From Patescibacteria group bacterium (GTDB taxonomy: Bacteria; Patescibacteriota; Saccharimonadia; Saccharimonadales; Saccharimonadaceae), in NCBI GenBank assembly GCA_030916565.1, contig JAUPWL010000006.1:1-33488 (forward strand): a stretch of 33,488 bases of DNA. The letters run 5' to 3'. The notes below the pieces were generated by a model. That model had not been told where the DNA came from. It did no database searches and was given only the letters and a program-made list of their open reading frames with translations. The position numbers and the translations under genes are program-made. Shown piece by piece: positions 14,962-22,977 of the stretch; position 1 is the first letter of the stretch, and each line of letters starts with the position of its first letter.

Positions 14962-15642
14962 TTATGCACTCACTGTAGGTTCTTGTTCCGTCTTCGGTTT
15001 ACGCTCGAAAAAGCTTTTAACAGCACCGGCCATTGCGGCGGTGCCTAGTGCAGCGATAGTAACACCTGCGACTTTCGGTTCCTCTAGTAGTTCAGGTGCG
15101 GCATTGGCGCCAATATAGGCGGCAGGAACTAACGCAATTCCGCGTGCATAGCGGAGCGCGTTTTTTGGCGAGACTTTTCCGGCGAATTTTTTCGCACCGG
15201 CGAACACCGCGACGGCGGCTGTGGCAGATGCAAGTGTGACCGTTTCAGCAGATAACAATCCTGTCTGAGTTGCAGATATCAGGATGCCCGATTCGGTGCC
15301 TTCAAATGCGGCGAATCCAGCACCAATGACGATTGGCAGACGCGATTCGAGTTTTTCCATAGATTTCTGAGGCGGTTTGGTACGTAGGTTGTGCCACATG
15401 ACGGTCCCACCGATAGCCAGTGCGGGCAGGAATCCAACGCCACCATCGCCGATATATTGGTCGATGGCTTCTAGCGCACTTTCGCCAACCGTATGACCCA
15501 GTGCGACACCTGCGGCGGTTGCGCCCAGTCCTAATGCGATTAATTTGCGAGACCGATCCTTTTCTGCGGTGGATAGACCACCAGTGACTAGTCCTGCTTC
15601 GATGCCCTCTTGAATCCCTACTATACTGCCAATTGCACTCAT
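14962..15642 (-). CDS. small multi-pass membrane protein with duplicated EGxExG motif
   Basis: The 226-residue product is Ala/Gly-rich with about five or six predicted membrane segments (LIALGLGATAAGVALG, VGFLPALAIGGTVMW, LPIVIGAGFAAFEG, AAVAVFAGAKKF, VAGVTIAALGTAAMAGA). Two similar motifs, GIQEGIEAGLVTGGLS near the start and AFEGTESGILISATQ about 110 residues later, suggest an internal duplication of the kind seen in transporters. The acidic motif faintly recalls REGLE of FTR1/EfeU iron permeases, but similarity is too weak for a call. The C-terminus is cytoplasmic and charged. A possible AAAGG site lies 9 nt before ATG 15642. Confidence 0.6.
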   Translation of the reverse strand: MSAIGSIVGIQEGIEAGLVTGGLSTAEKDRSRKLIALGLGATAAGVALGHTVGESALEAIDQYIGDGGVGFLPALAIGGTVMWHNLRTKPPQKSMEKLESRLPIVIGAGFAAFEGTESGILISATQTGLLSAETVTLASATAAVAVFAGAKKFAGKVSPKNALRYARGIALVPAAYIGANAAPELLEEPKVAGVTIAALGTAAMAGAVKSFFERKPKTEQEPTVSA

Positions 15643-15699
15643 ATATCCGTACCTTTATCGTTAGTAGTGTAATAACATATTACCACAGGTAATACAAAA

Positions 15700-16476
15700 T
15701 TACTGATCGTCACGGACACTATAGCGCCATTTGGAGCCAATTAGTCTGAATGCTCGATCTGTTACGGCGTATGTATCGATTGGTTTGTAACTATTTTTGT
15801 TTGTTTTTGTCCGGTGCGTGGTTACCGCCTCGGTAATTGTCTCCTGTTTTGCAGGGCTGTCGTTCTCTCTACTTTTCTCAAGGACTTCTGCTTCAATAGA
15901 TTTGATGTGCGCAATATGCTCATCGGCCGCAACAAGCGCCGATAGTTCGTCTAGTGTTGCTGTATTATTCTCCATAGCAAAACGACTGAGGACATAGCTA
16001 CCCACCAAATTCTCAAATCGATAATCAACAATCGATTCTAATATCTCCCCAGATTCTTTGGGCGCGGCACGTGAAAGAATGTCGAGCGCATGCCATGTCT
16101 CCATTTCGAGCTCTTTTTTATTCAAGTCTTTCTTTTTGCCCATGGCGTCGTAGACTCCCAGTGGTGAATTTTTCGTTCCATCGTTCGTGACGACATAGCG
16201 GACCAGCGGCCGATCTGCCGGTAGCTCATCGATATGATGTTCGAGCGAAAAGATAAAAGTCGGCTGTCCCCATACGCCGAATGTGACAACCACCTCAGCC
16301 TTGTAATAGTGCCCATCGGTTTTTTCGGGCCATATTGCTACCTTGTTGTTCGGATTTCGCGTCAATGCTTCACCGGATTTTTCTAATATGGCATTTGTGA
16401 TCCGCACAAATCGTGTCTCGGGAGCGATACTCTCGTAATAGTTTGGTCGTTTTGTTTGTTCGTAAAACTCGCCCAC
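15700..16476 (-). CDS. hypothetical protein, 258 aa
   Basis: I do not recognise this protein. It is soluble, with a beta-rich first half (VRITNAIL, KAEVVVTFGVWG, TFIFSLEHH), a helical middle, a charged linker and a basic C-terminal segment. The track start ATG 16566 is unlikely: it overlaps the greA terminator, and a promoter (TTGCTA, 17 nt, TATAGT) lies within the extension. An AGGA site 6 nt before GTG 16476 fits, so I start there. Neighbours are a membrane protein downstream and greA upstream, with no functional hint. Confidence 0.55.
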   Translation of the reverse strand: MGEFYEQTKRPNYYESIAPETRFVRITNAILEKSGEALTRNPNNKVAIWPEKTDGHYYKAEVVVTFGVWGQPTFIFSLEHHIDELPADRPLVRYVVTNDGTKNSPLGVYDAMGKKKDLNKKELEMETWHALDILSRAAPKESGEILESIVDYRFENLVGSYVLSRFAMENNTATLDELSALVAADEHIAHIKSIEAEVLEKSRENDSPAKQETITEAVTTHRTKTNKNSYKPIDTYAVTDRAFRLIGSKWRYSVRDDQ

Positions 16477-16561
16477 TATATTTCCTAGTGAGATTACTAT
16501 AGTCCCGTTTCTTGCCATTAGCAAGATGATTTTGGACATGGTGCGAAAACTGTCATAAAAC

Positions 16562-16589
16562 AGCATCTCCGCCGATTGGCGGAGATGCT
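16562..16589 (-). terminator. intrinsic terminator of greA
   Basis: A perfect 12-bp stem AGCATCTCCGCC/GGCGGAGATGCT with a 4-nt loop, followed on the minus strand by GTTTTA. It lies 23 nt after the greA stop. Confidence 0.85.
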
Positions 16590-16611
16590 ATGGTGGAGGA
16601 ATGGTTGTGTT

Positions 16612-17079
16612 TTAAGAAATGTTTATCAAGCGTAGTTCGGTTTTGCCGCCGCCCCAATTGACAGTGTCTTTGAGTGATTTGCCCAGCAGATTCTGACCGA
16701 GTGGGCTCTTGAAACTAATACGTCCATCGCTTGGGTTTGCTTCGACTGAATTAACGATTGTGTAGACGTATTTGCGTCCACTTTTGTCGATTAACTCAAC
16801 GACTGACCCGATCGTAACAGCAAGTGATTCAAGTTTGCTCTGTTTTGGATATGGCTTTGCATGTATCAGCAGTTCGCGCTTTTCATCGAGTTCTGATTCG
16901 ATTGCATCAAGCTGTGCGAGCTTTTCGATACGTGCATAACGTTCGTCGTGGTTGTCTGTTTTGTCCTGCTCGTGCAGTTCAACGATTGTCTTGTGTCGGT
17001 CTCGTTCTAGCTGTGTGACAGCCTTCTTGAGTTCTTTGATACCTTTTTTGCTTAAGTAAATTGTTTCGGTGGTTTCCAT
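16612..17079 (-). CDS. greA: transcription elongation factor GreA/GreB family
   Basis: The roughly 155-residue protein rescues backtracked RNA polymerase by stimulating transcript cleavage. An N-terminal antiparallel coiled coil (about 8-75) contains an acidic tip HDERYARIEK at the position of the catalytic acidic residues, though the usual GDLSENAEY wording is not kept. The C-terminal FKBP-like domain shows GSVVELID, YTIVNSVEANPSDGRISF and SPLGQNLLGKS, which is diagnostic. The N-terminal domain is diverged but of normal length. A strong AAGGAGG lies only one base before ATG 17088 but 10 nt before ATG 17079, so the latter is preferred. The gene ends at a strong terminator and appears monocistronic. 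Confidence 0.88.
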   Translation of the reverse strand: METTETIYLSKKGIKELKKAVTQLERDRHKTIVELHEQDKTDNHDERYARIEKLAQLDAIESELDEKRELLIHAKPYPKQSKLESLAVTIGSVVELIDKSGRKYVYTIVNSVEANPSDGRISFKSPLGQNLLGKSLKDTVNWGGGKTELRLINIS

Positions 17080-17184
17080 TTCTGTCATCCCTCCTTAGTT
17101 GCTATTTGTACCGACTTTTTGGGCCGGTTATGTTGTCTAGTTTATACAGCCTAGCTTAGAAAACAGTGAATTATTTAACATTCT

Positions 17185-17865
17185 TTACTTTTTGTAATTT
17201 ATCAGTTTTCCGTCCTTTAATTGGTACGTATGATCGGTCTTTCCTGCTATCTCTAAATCATGCGTAACCACGATAATTGTGGTGTCATGGCTGCGTGATA
17301 AATCATGTAGTAATTTAAATATCGTTTTGCCTGTTTCGGTGTCCAAATTGCCCGTTGGTTCGTCAGCCAATATGAATGACGGTCGATTGGCCAGCGCCCG
17401 AGCGATGCTGATGCGCTGCTGTTGACCACCCGATAATTTACCTGGGCGGCGTTGGGCCTGATCTTCGTCAATGCCAACCGATGCCAGAAGTTTGAGCGCC
17501 TCATCGTGTCGCTGCTGCGATGGAACGCCGCCGAATTCGAGTGCTAACATGACGTTTTCGGCCGCCGTTAGGTTGGGGATGAGATTATATTGCTGGAATA
17601 CGAATCCGATTTTTTTTGATCGATAGGCCGTTTGCGCACTTCCTGAGAGGCGCGTGATGTCCTGGCCATCTACGACGATTTCCCCTTTCGTTGGTTGGTC
17701 GAGCGCACCCAGCTGGCTGAGCAGCGTTGATTTACCGCTACCCGATTTACCAATAATACTGATGAACTGACCTGTTTTGACGCTAAAGTTGATGTCGTTC
17801 AACGCATGGACGTCGCCGCCAGGCGCCTGGAATGTTTTTGTGAGTCCTGTTACTTCAATTGACAT
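17185..17865 (-). CDS. ABC transporter ATPase, MacB/LolD/FtsE-like
   Basis: The 226-residue nucleotide-binding subunit has Walker A GKSGSGKST, Q-loop FVFQQYNLIPNLT, signature LSGGQQQR, Walker B FILADEPTGNLD and H-loop VVTHD. The EPTGNLD wording and short length place it in the MacB/LolD/BceA group, which drives mechanotransmission or export by FtsX-type permeases. ATG 17865 lies 2 nt after the permease stop, with GAGGAG overlapping the permease's last codons; the longer track start at 17919 would extend into the permease and is rejected. It forms an operon with the permease, downstream of a two-component system. Confidence 0.92.
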   Translation of the reverse strand: MSIEVTGLTKTFQAPGGDVHALNDINFSVKTGQFISIIGKSGSGKSTLLSQLGALDQPTKGEIVVDGQDITRLSGSAQTAYRSKKIGFVFQQYNLIPNLTAAENVMLALEFGGVPSQQRHDEALKLLASVGIDEDQAQRRPGKLSGGQQQRISIARALANRPSFILADEPTGNLDTETGKTIFKLLHDLSRSHDTTIIVVTHDLEIAGKTDHTYQLKDGKLINYKK

Positions 17866-17867
17866 GG

Positions 17868-19235
17868 CTACTCTACTCCTCTTAATACTTCTGCGGGTCG
17901 AATGCGAGCGATGAACCACGCTGGTAGCGCACTGCCGATAATAGCAATGACAAACGTCAATCCTATACCCGATGCGATCGTGGCGGGTGTGACGCTGCTC
18001 GTGATAGCTTGCAGGCCACGTTGTGCAGTGCCGCCGAATTGTCCAACTGGTCCTCGGAAACCTCCACCAGGACCACTAGGTCGCGTCACGGATGATGTGC
18101 TGTTTGACTGTGCGTCGACCAAACCTTTGGTAATTGATCCACTGACTGCGACGCCCAGTCCGAGACCGATAACACCACCAATCACGGTGAGTGTCAGTGC
18201 TTCGGTCATGAATTGTGTTATGACCTTGATGTTGGTGCCGCCAATGGCTTTGATAACACCGATTTCACGTTTGCGCTCACGAACAATCATTGTCATTGTC
18301 AGCAGAACAATGACAGCTGATGCAATTGTTGCGCCAACGACGCCGCTGGTTGCCAGGTTGCTGATACTTGCGAGTGTTGTCACGCTCGTTTGGGCGCGTT
18401 CTTGTTCGCTAGTAATGTCGACAGTGCTGCCGAGTGATGATTTGAGGCTGCTGACAACTGTCGCGACATTGTCGCTACTGTCGGCATTGACCACGAGCGA
18501 TGTCACTGCGCCTGTCTGATCGGTTAATTTTTGGAGCGTTGCTAGCGGGACGATCATGCCGCTGTCTTGGAATCTATTATCGGTTTTGAATATACCTTTG
18601 ACGGTGAACGTCTGGCCATATGCAGTAAATGTACTACCTACTTTGAGATTATTCTTGGTTGCCAGATCCGTTCCGACAAGTGCCTGGTTATCGTTTGCGT
18701 GACCGTCGATCGTTATACCCGGACTAATGGTTAGTGTTCCGCCGTTTGGTGCGACGCTATTTGCATCAGTTGTGCCGGTGACGGTTGTCCGCGGTGTCGG
18801 CAGTGTGCGGGATGAACCCGATGACGATTCCATGCCTGCGGGTGGCATCGGCATGTCGCTCGAACCCTCGAATCGCTGCGCACGCATACCGAACGATCCC
18901 AATTCTAACGATGGGGTCAGATTGGTGTCAGTTGTGCCTAGTTGGTCGGTTAATGTACTGACCGTGCTGGCAACATGTGTTGTTTTGCTGACGGTTGCTA
19001 CCTGAGCTGCAGTCAATGGATCACCGCCTCCGGCGAACCCATTAATACCGGCCGGACGAACAGTGATGCCAGTTGCTGCTGTTTGTTTGACCTGGTTAAT
19101 TTTTGTTTCAACACCTGCTTTGGCAGCAAGCATCGCGACGATCAGCCCGATGCTTATTGCCAACATGATCACAATTGCTCCTGCGCGTAGTGGGCTACGT
19201 ACTGCGCCGCGCATGCCGCGTGTGATGACGTTCAT
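17868..19235 (-). CDS. MacB/FtsX-type ABC transporter permease
   Basis: The 455-residue protein has one N-terminal membrane helix (about 17-37) and a Ser/Thr/Gly-rich extracytoplasmic MacB_PCD-like domain (about 40-280). Three C-terminal helices follow, with the FtsX-family coupling motif RERKREIGVIKAIGG and the ending PAEVLRGVE. A second Gly/Pro-rich loop lies between the last two helices. Such permeases export peptides or lipids, or transmit force across the membrane. TAGGAG lies 6 nt before ATG 19235. No outer-membrane partner or adaptor is present, fitting a monoderm-like envelope. The neighbouring TCS suggests expression on envelope or antimicrobial stress (inference). Confidence 0.88.
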   Translation of the reverse strand: MNVITRGMRGAVRSPLRAGAIVIMLAISIGLIVAMLAAKAGVETKINQVKQTAATGITVRPAGINGFAGGGDPLTAAQVATVSKTTHVASTVSTLTDQLGTTDTNLTPSLELGSFGMRAQRFEGSSDMPMPPAGMESSSGSSRTLPTPRTTVTGTTDANSVAPNGGTLTISPGITIDGHANDNQALVGTDLATKNNLKVGSTFTAYGQTFTVKGIFKTDNRFQDSGMIVPLATLQKLTDQTGAVTSLVVNADSSDNVATVVSSLKSSLGSTVDITSEQERAQTSVTTLASISNLATSGVVGATIASAVIVLLTMTMIVRERKREIGVIKAIGGTNIKVITQFMTEALTLTVIGGVIGLGLGVAVSGSITKGLVDAQSNSTSSVTRPSGPGGGFRGPVGQFGGTAQRGLQAITSSVTPATIASGIGLTFVIAIIGSALPAWFIARIRPAEVLRGVE

Positions 19236-19295
19236 AGTTTTCTCCTATTATGTTTGCTAACGGAGTAACTATAGAACTGATAACTGATATTTGTC

Positions 19296-20294
19296 TTAGC
19301 TTTTGCGAAATAGCGGCAAAACGACGCGAAAAGTTGTTTCACCTTTTGTGCTCGATACTTGTAATTCGCCACGATGGAGTTCAACGATTTCTTTGGCGAG
19401 TGACAGACCTAGACCCGCTCCGCCTTTGCTGCGTGATTCATCGGCACGATAGAAGCGATCGAATATTCGTGGTAATTTATTGGCAGGAATACCGGCGCCG
19501 CCATTGCTGATTGAAAAACGTGCTTGTTTGCCATGGACGCTGATGCTTGCTGTGATTCTCGATTTGGCTGGACTGTATTTCAGTGCGTTATCAACAAGGA
19601 TAGTGAACAGCTCTTCGATGCTCGCCTGGTTGGCGCGGATGTAGGTTGAACTTTTGGGCAGGGTCAATTTTATACGCTCAGCGTTTTTGTCGTAGCGCTG
19701 GACGACTTCTTCGGCGACAGTATTGGCGTCAACCTTTCCAAAATCCAGGCTACTGTAATCCATGCGCGATAGCTGCAATAAAGTAGTTGAAAGTGTTGTT
19801 AGCCGATCGACTTCTTCCAGGTTGCTTTGGAGGATCTCATGCATTTCCGTTTTGGATATTTTGGGGTCGCTGAGAGCAAGCTCTAGTTCGGCCTTCATCG
19901 CTGCCAGTGGTGTCCGCAGTTCATGACTGGCATCACTCGTGAATCGTGACTGTGCTTCGTGCGCTTGTTCCAATTGGTGGAGTGTTCGACGAGCCAGCAG
20001 ATAACTGAGTGCACCACCACCCAACAGAATTAACAGGTTCACATATGCAAGCGTGAACATAATATTACGGTCGGCGGTTGATCGCTGTCCATCGCGAAAC
20101 GCAGAAAACAGTCGATGATTCGGCGATGTATACGGTGCCATGTCGGGCTGCTCGAACCGCTCTTGGAATTCGCCAAGCCTGCTACTCAGCTCATCAGAAG
20201 TTACTTTGTAGATGGCAGCACTAAATAACAGACTGATACTCATCAGAATCAGCAGATACCAGGCGGTTAATTTGAGTGTTGCCGAGTGAAACAT
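19296..20294 (-). CDS. sensor histidine kinase
   Basis: The 332-residue protein has two membrane helices (about 10-28 and 80-100) flanking a roughly 50-residue extracytoplasmic loop. HisKA follows with the H-box SHELRTPLAAMKAE, then HATPase motifs N-box DNALKYSP, G1 SNGGAGIPANK, F-box FDRFYRADES and G2 GGAGLGLSLAKEIV. No clear HAMP domain separates the second helix from the H-box. The loop is larger than in intramembrane-sensing BceS kinases, so it may sense a ligand directly. A TACACT box ends 6 nt before ATG 20294, suggesting its own leaderless start besides read-through from the regulator gene. Confidence 0.93.
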   Translation of the reverse strand: MFHSATLKLTAWYLLILMSISLLFSAAIYKVTSDELSSRLGEFQERFEQPDMAPYTSPNHRLFSAFRDGQRSTADRNIMFTLAYVNLLILLGGGALSYLLARRTLHQLEQAHEAQSRFTSDASHELRTPLAAMKAELELALSDPKISKTEMHEILQSNLEEVDRLTTLSTTLLQLSRMDYSSLDFGKVDANTVAEEVVQRYDKNAERIKLTLPKSSTYIRANQASIEELFTILVDNALKYSPAKSRITASISVHGKQARFSISNGGAGIPANKLPRIFDRFYRADESRSKGGAGLGLSLAKEIVELHRGELQVSSTKGETTFRVVLPLFRKS

Positions 20295-20300
20295 AATCTT

Positions 20301-20306
20301 AGTGTA
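20301..20306 (-). promoter_or_regulatory. -10 box TACACT before histidine kinase
   Basis: Six-nt gap to ATG 20294 and no Shine-Dalgarno, so a leaderless start is plausible within the TCS gene pair. Confidence 0.4.
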
Positions 20307-20348
20307 AGTGTAATGCCTTATAATACCCTGAGTGCTACAGGGATCAGG

Positions 20349-21020
20349 CTAGGCTTCGATTTTGTATCCAAAACCACGGACGGTTTTGATGAGTTGTTTG
20401 TCGAATGGTTCGTCGACTTTAGCACGGAGGTATTTTACGTAGACTTCGACCGTGTTTAGTAGGATGTCTGCGTCGTAATCCCAAACATGGGCAACGATCG
20501 TTTCTTTGCTGGATGGACGTCCCTGGTTGCGCAGCAAATATTCGAGCAACGCAAATTCTTTGCTTGTTAGATTGATTTCTTTGCCACCACGCGTGACGCG
20601 GAATGTTGTTGTGTCGAGTTCGAGGTCGTCGGCCTTGAGTACCGTTCCTTGTTGTTCAGGTGGACGGCGTAGGAGTGCACGAACACGCGCCAATAGTTCG
20701 GCGAGTGCAAATGGTTTGACGAGATAATCGTCGGCGCCGCTGTCCAGACCGCGAGTTTTGTCTGCGGTAGTGCCGAGGGCAGTTAGCAGTAATACTGGTG
20801 TGTGAATCTTGGCTTCGCGCATACCGGTCACGATGCCGATGCCGTCGTGACTACCGGGAATCATACGGTCAATAATCGCCACATCGTATGGTTCTGTTGT
20901 TGCCATAGCGAAACCTTCATCGCCATCATAGGCGACGTCTACGGCGTAATTTTCTTGCTCTAGTGCTCGTGCGACAGCTCGTGCTATTTTGTGCTCATCT
21001 TCAACAACTAGTATTCTCAT
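20349..21020 (-). CDS. OmpR/PhoB-family response regulator
   Basis: The 223-residue protein has a receiver domain with acidic pocket VVEDEHK, phosphoacceptor Asp in VAIIDRMIPG, conserved Thr in LLLTALG and Lys in DDYLVKPFA. The C-terminal winged helix (from about residue 125) shows INLTSKEFALLEYLL and a recognition helix region TVEVYVKYLRAKVD ending VRGFGYKIEA. It should be phosphorylated by the adjacent kinase and control genes such as the downstream ABC exporter. A TATCAT box ends 6 nt before ATG 21020 with no ribosome binding site. Confidence 0.95.
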   Translation of the reverse strand: MRILVVEDEHKIARAVARALEQENYAVDVAYDGDEGFAMATTEPYDVAIIDRMIPGSHDGIGIVTGMREAKIHTPVLLLTALGTTADKTRGLDSGADDYLVKPFALAELLARVRALLRRPPEQQGTVLKADDLELDTTTFRVTRGGKEINLTSKEFALLEYLLRNQGRPSSKETIVAHVWDYDADILLNTVEVYVKYLRAKVDEPFDKQLIKTVRGFGYKIEA

Positions 21021-21026
21021 ATTTAT

Positions 21027-21032
21027 ATGATA
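21027..21032 (-). promoter_or_regulatory. -10 box TATCAT before response regulator
   Basis: Six-nt gap to ATG 21020; predicted leaderless transcript for the TCS operon. Confidence 0.5.
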
Positions 21033-21068
21033 CTCCCGTTAGCTTATAAAAAGCTGTTAGAAAGCCCA

Positions 21069-21095
21069 CTCTCAGTACTGTTCAACAGATGAGAG
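21069..21095 (-). terminator. hairpin after HxlR-family gene
   Basis: CTCTCA/TGAGAG with an inner CTGTT/AACAG stem sits directly behind the HxlR stop codon. On the minus strand it is followed by GTGGGCTTTCT, a weak T-tract. Confidence 0.55.
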
Positions 21096-21096
21096 A

Positions 21097-21429
21097 TTAG
21101 GCGTTATTTGGCTGTAGTTTCGGGTATTTGCTGCTCCATTCCTGCATAGACTGCAGAACTGGCAAAAGGTCACTGCCTTTTTCTGTCAGCTTGTATACGC
21201 TGCGTGTACCTTCGTCGGTTTGCACTTTGCGTATGATACCTTCGGATTCCAATTGCTCTAATCGCGAGCAAAGGGTGCGAGGGTTAATACCCCCGACAAG
21301 ATCCTGCATTTGGCAAAACCGGACAGATTCTTCGTTGATGAATGCACGCAACAATAATGGCGTCCACTTGTTGCCAAGTATCGCCGTCGCACTATCCACA
21401 CAACCGATTGTTCCATGGGCGATTTTCAT
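21097..21429 (-). CDS. HxlR-family winged-helix transcriptional regulator
   Basis: The 110-residue protein has the MarR-like winged helix of the HxlR family: an N-terminal Cys in TIGCVDSATAILG, the hallmark GNKWTPLLLRAF, then RFCQMQDLVGGINPRTLCSRLEQLESEGIIRK-type helices (recognition helix around INPRTLCSRL) and YKLTEKGSDLLPVLQSMQEW. The conserved N-terminal Cys is used for redox or electrophile sensing in some family members. ATG 21429 is preferred over the track start because TATAGT ends exactly 7 nt before it, so the mRNA should be leaderless. Its target is unknown; it sits between the TCS operon and an unknown gene. Confidence 0.9.
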   Translation of the reverse strand: MKIAHGTIGCVDSATAILGNKWTPLLLRAFINEESVRFCQMQDLVGGINPRTLCSRLEQLESEGIIRKVQTDEGTRSVYKLTEKGSDLLPVLQSMQEWSSKYPKLQPNNA

Positions 21430-21436
21430 ATCCATT

Positions 21437-21442
21437 ACTATA
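21437..21442 (-). promoter_or_regulatory. -10 box TATAGT, 7 nt before HxlR ATG
   Basis: A 7-nt gap to ATG 21429, located just before the coding region of the upstream gene ends in the other direction of packing. Leaderless arrangement. Confidence 0.55.
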
Positions 21443-21465
21443 CATCTGAAAGTGTTATTTAGCAA

Positions 21466-22518
21466 TTATTGCACGCGCAATTTTGCTGTCGTGTTAAACG
21501 TAAACGCCGGCATGCGTTTAATGTTCAAACGTGAGTTGATGCGGTACGAAACATACTGGGTGGAATCGTCGTCAAATGGCATTGATGCTACCAGTCGGAA
21601 TCGTCCAGAATCGACATCTACCCCTACGCCATTAATGCGTCCGACAATTGGGACTTTTGGATTGACACGGTAGGTCAACGTATCGCCGTCATCGTCTTCG
21701 TATTCAGCATAGGTCGCGCCACTGATTTCGTAAAGGATTTCTTTTTTGATATCCAGGGCACGATTGACGTATTCATTCAGTGAATCACGGACGTCGTCAT
21801 CAACGAATAGCGCGATCGCCTTTTTCATATTAATTTTACCCAGGTTGCGGATAGATTCGGTTAGTGACTCGCTGTTGTAGAGTGCTTCATCGATGTTGTA
21901 CATCAGATCATCGCTCAGATAATGGTCTAAAAGTTCGTAGTTGATTTCTTTAGGCGGGAATTGCAGTTCGGCGCTGGCACTTCCATCGATTGGGAGGTAT
22001 AGCTGACTGGTTTTGTAGATACCGCCTGCTTCTGTCGTTCGAACGATTGGTTCAATTTGCGTCAGGACGCCGTGGTAGATGCTGAATTTGCGGTCGCTCT
22101 CTGGGTCGTACAGCGCATAGTAGCCCAGTGACGTTGCGATACGCTGTTCGACTGGTGTCCATTCCTCGACTAACGCTTCTTTCGAAATAGATTTAGGGTC
22201 ATCCTCGATTAAACGGTGGTTGAGGCTGCGTGATTTGACGAGTCCGGTGACGATAACATCGGCGTTCATATGATTGCAGTGTTGATCCAGGCGCGAGATT
22301 GTTTTAGCAACGGTGCCGCTGACCTCGTCGGAATCTTCTTCACCGGCCTCCATGGATTCAAAATATTCGTTCAGGAAATCTTCGGCTATTCGTGCCTCTT
22401 GATGTGCGTCCTCAATAGGATTATGTGGTTTTGCCAGCGCAGCAGCCAGAGCTGCTTCGACGTTTTTCGCGTCGATGTCGTTGTCGCTATTATCTTGGGG
22501 CGGCAAAATCTCACTCAT
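21466..22518 (-). CDS. hypothetical acidic protein, 350 aa
   Basis: I do not recognise this protein. The first 70 residues are strongly acidic, Ala/Asp/Asn-rich and probably disordered (DNSDNDIDAKNVEAAL, MEAGEEDSDEVSG). A mixed alpha/beta body follows, and the C-terminal 100 residues look beta-rich (VGRINGVGVDVDSGRFRLVA). There is no signal peptide or membrane helix. A TATACT box preceded by AGGAG ends 11 nt before ATG 22518; because AGGAG lies upstream of the -10 box it cannot be a ribosome binding site, so a very short leader is predicted. The long clean frame supports a real gene. Confidence 0.6.
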   Translation of the reverse strand: MSEILPPQDNSDNDIDAKNVEAALAAALAKPHNPIEDAHQEARIAEDFLNEYFESMEAGEEDSDEVSGTVAKTISRLDQHCNHMNADVIVTGLVKSRSLNHRLIEDDPKSISKEALVEEWTPVEQRIATSLGYYALYDPESDRKFSIYHGVLTQIEPIVRTTEAGGIYKTSQLYLPIDGSASAELQFPPKEINYELLDHYLSDDLMYNIDEALYNSESLTESIRNLGKINMKKAIALFVDDDVRDSLNEYVNRALDIKKEILYEISGATYAEYEDDDGDTLTYRVNPKVPIVGRINGVGVDVDSGRFRLVASMPFDDDSTQYVSYRINSRLNIKRMPAFTFNTTAKLRVQ

Positions 22519-22651
22519 AGTGGGCTAATAGTATACTCCTCGACACTTTTTTGCAATAGGGGTCGTCATCTGACGATTGTAGTTTGACCAATATTACGCT
22601 ATAGTTTATAATAAAATATATTCATATATAACTACGAAGGGAATATGAATA

Positions 22652-22939
22652 ATGTCGTTATCAGCGGTAAAAGACATTGGCCGCGCCGTCGTTGACACGT
22701 GTGTCAACAGTGGGGCCAAGATCGCTATCGCGGCGTCGAATGTGGTTGATCACATCATCGCATCACGACCGATCCACCGACTGAAAGTTAGTCGGCGGCA
22801 TCTCAAGCACAGGCTATTCGGTCTGACACCACCGCGCCCGCACACTATTTATATTTATATGTTGCGTCTATTCAAAAACTACCCTCGAGAGACCACTTTC
22901 GCCGTGTTGGGTATAACACGGCTTGCGTTACGCCTTTAG
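22652..22939 (+). CDS. small basic hypothetical protein, 95 aa
   Basis: I do not recognise this protein. It is strongly basic (many Arg, Lys, His in RPIHRLKVSRRHLKHR), with an Ala/Val-rich amphipathic N-terminal half and a hydrophobic Tyr/Ile segment. AAGGGA lies 11 nt before ATG 22652, after an AT-rich promoter-like stretch with TATAGT and TATAAT. The last 22 codons lie inside a large inverted repeat, so the C-terminus is constrained by RNA or DNA structure. Either the ORF extends into a terminator-like hairpin, or the real product differs. Moderately likely as a gene. Confidence 0.45.
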   Translation: MSLSAVKDIGRAVVDTCVNSGAKIAIAASNVVDHIIASRPIHRLKVSRRHLKHRLFGLTPPRPHTIYIYMLRLFKNYPRETTFAVLGITRLALRL

Positions 22940-22960
22940 TCTCTCTTGGGTAGTTTTTGA
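22872..22960 (+). repeat. 89-nt multi-armed inverted repeat
   Basis: TCAAAAACTACCC (22872-22884) pairs perfectly with GGGTAGTTTTTGA (22948-22960). After a 2-nt mismatch, GAGAGAC pairs with GTCTCTC. Nested inside are GCCGTGTT/AACACGGC and the mini-hairpin GCG-TTA-CGC. The last arm contains TTTTT, so it may terminate the plus-strand gene it overlaps; it could also serve the minus-strand gene ending at 22978. Confidence 0.8.
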
Positions 22961-22977
22961 ATGTGCAACGATTCTTT

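Noticed and set aside
14536-14978. Protein-coding ORFs across the tRNA-Gln locus
   Set aside because: Frames repeat part of the same peptide (GMSPSGKAPGFGPGIRG) because they read the duplicated tRNA; the region is RNA-coding.
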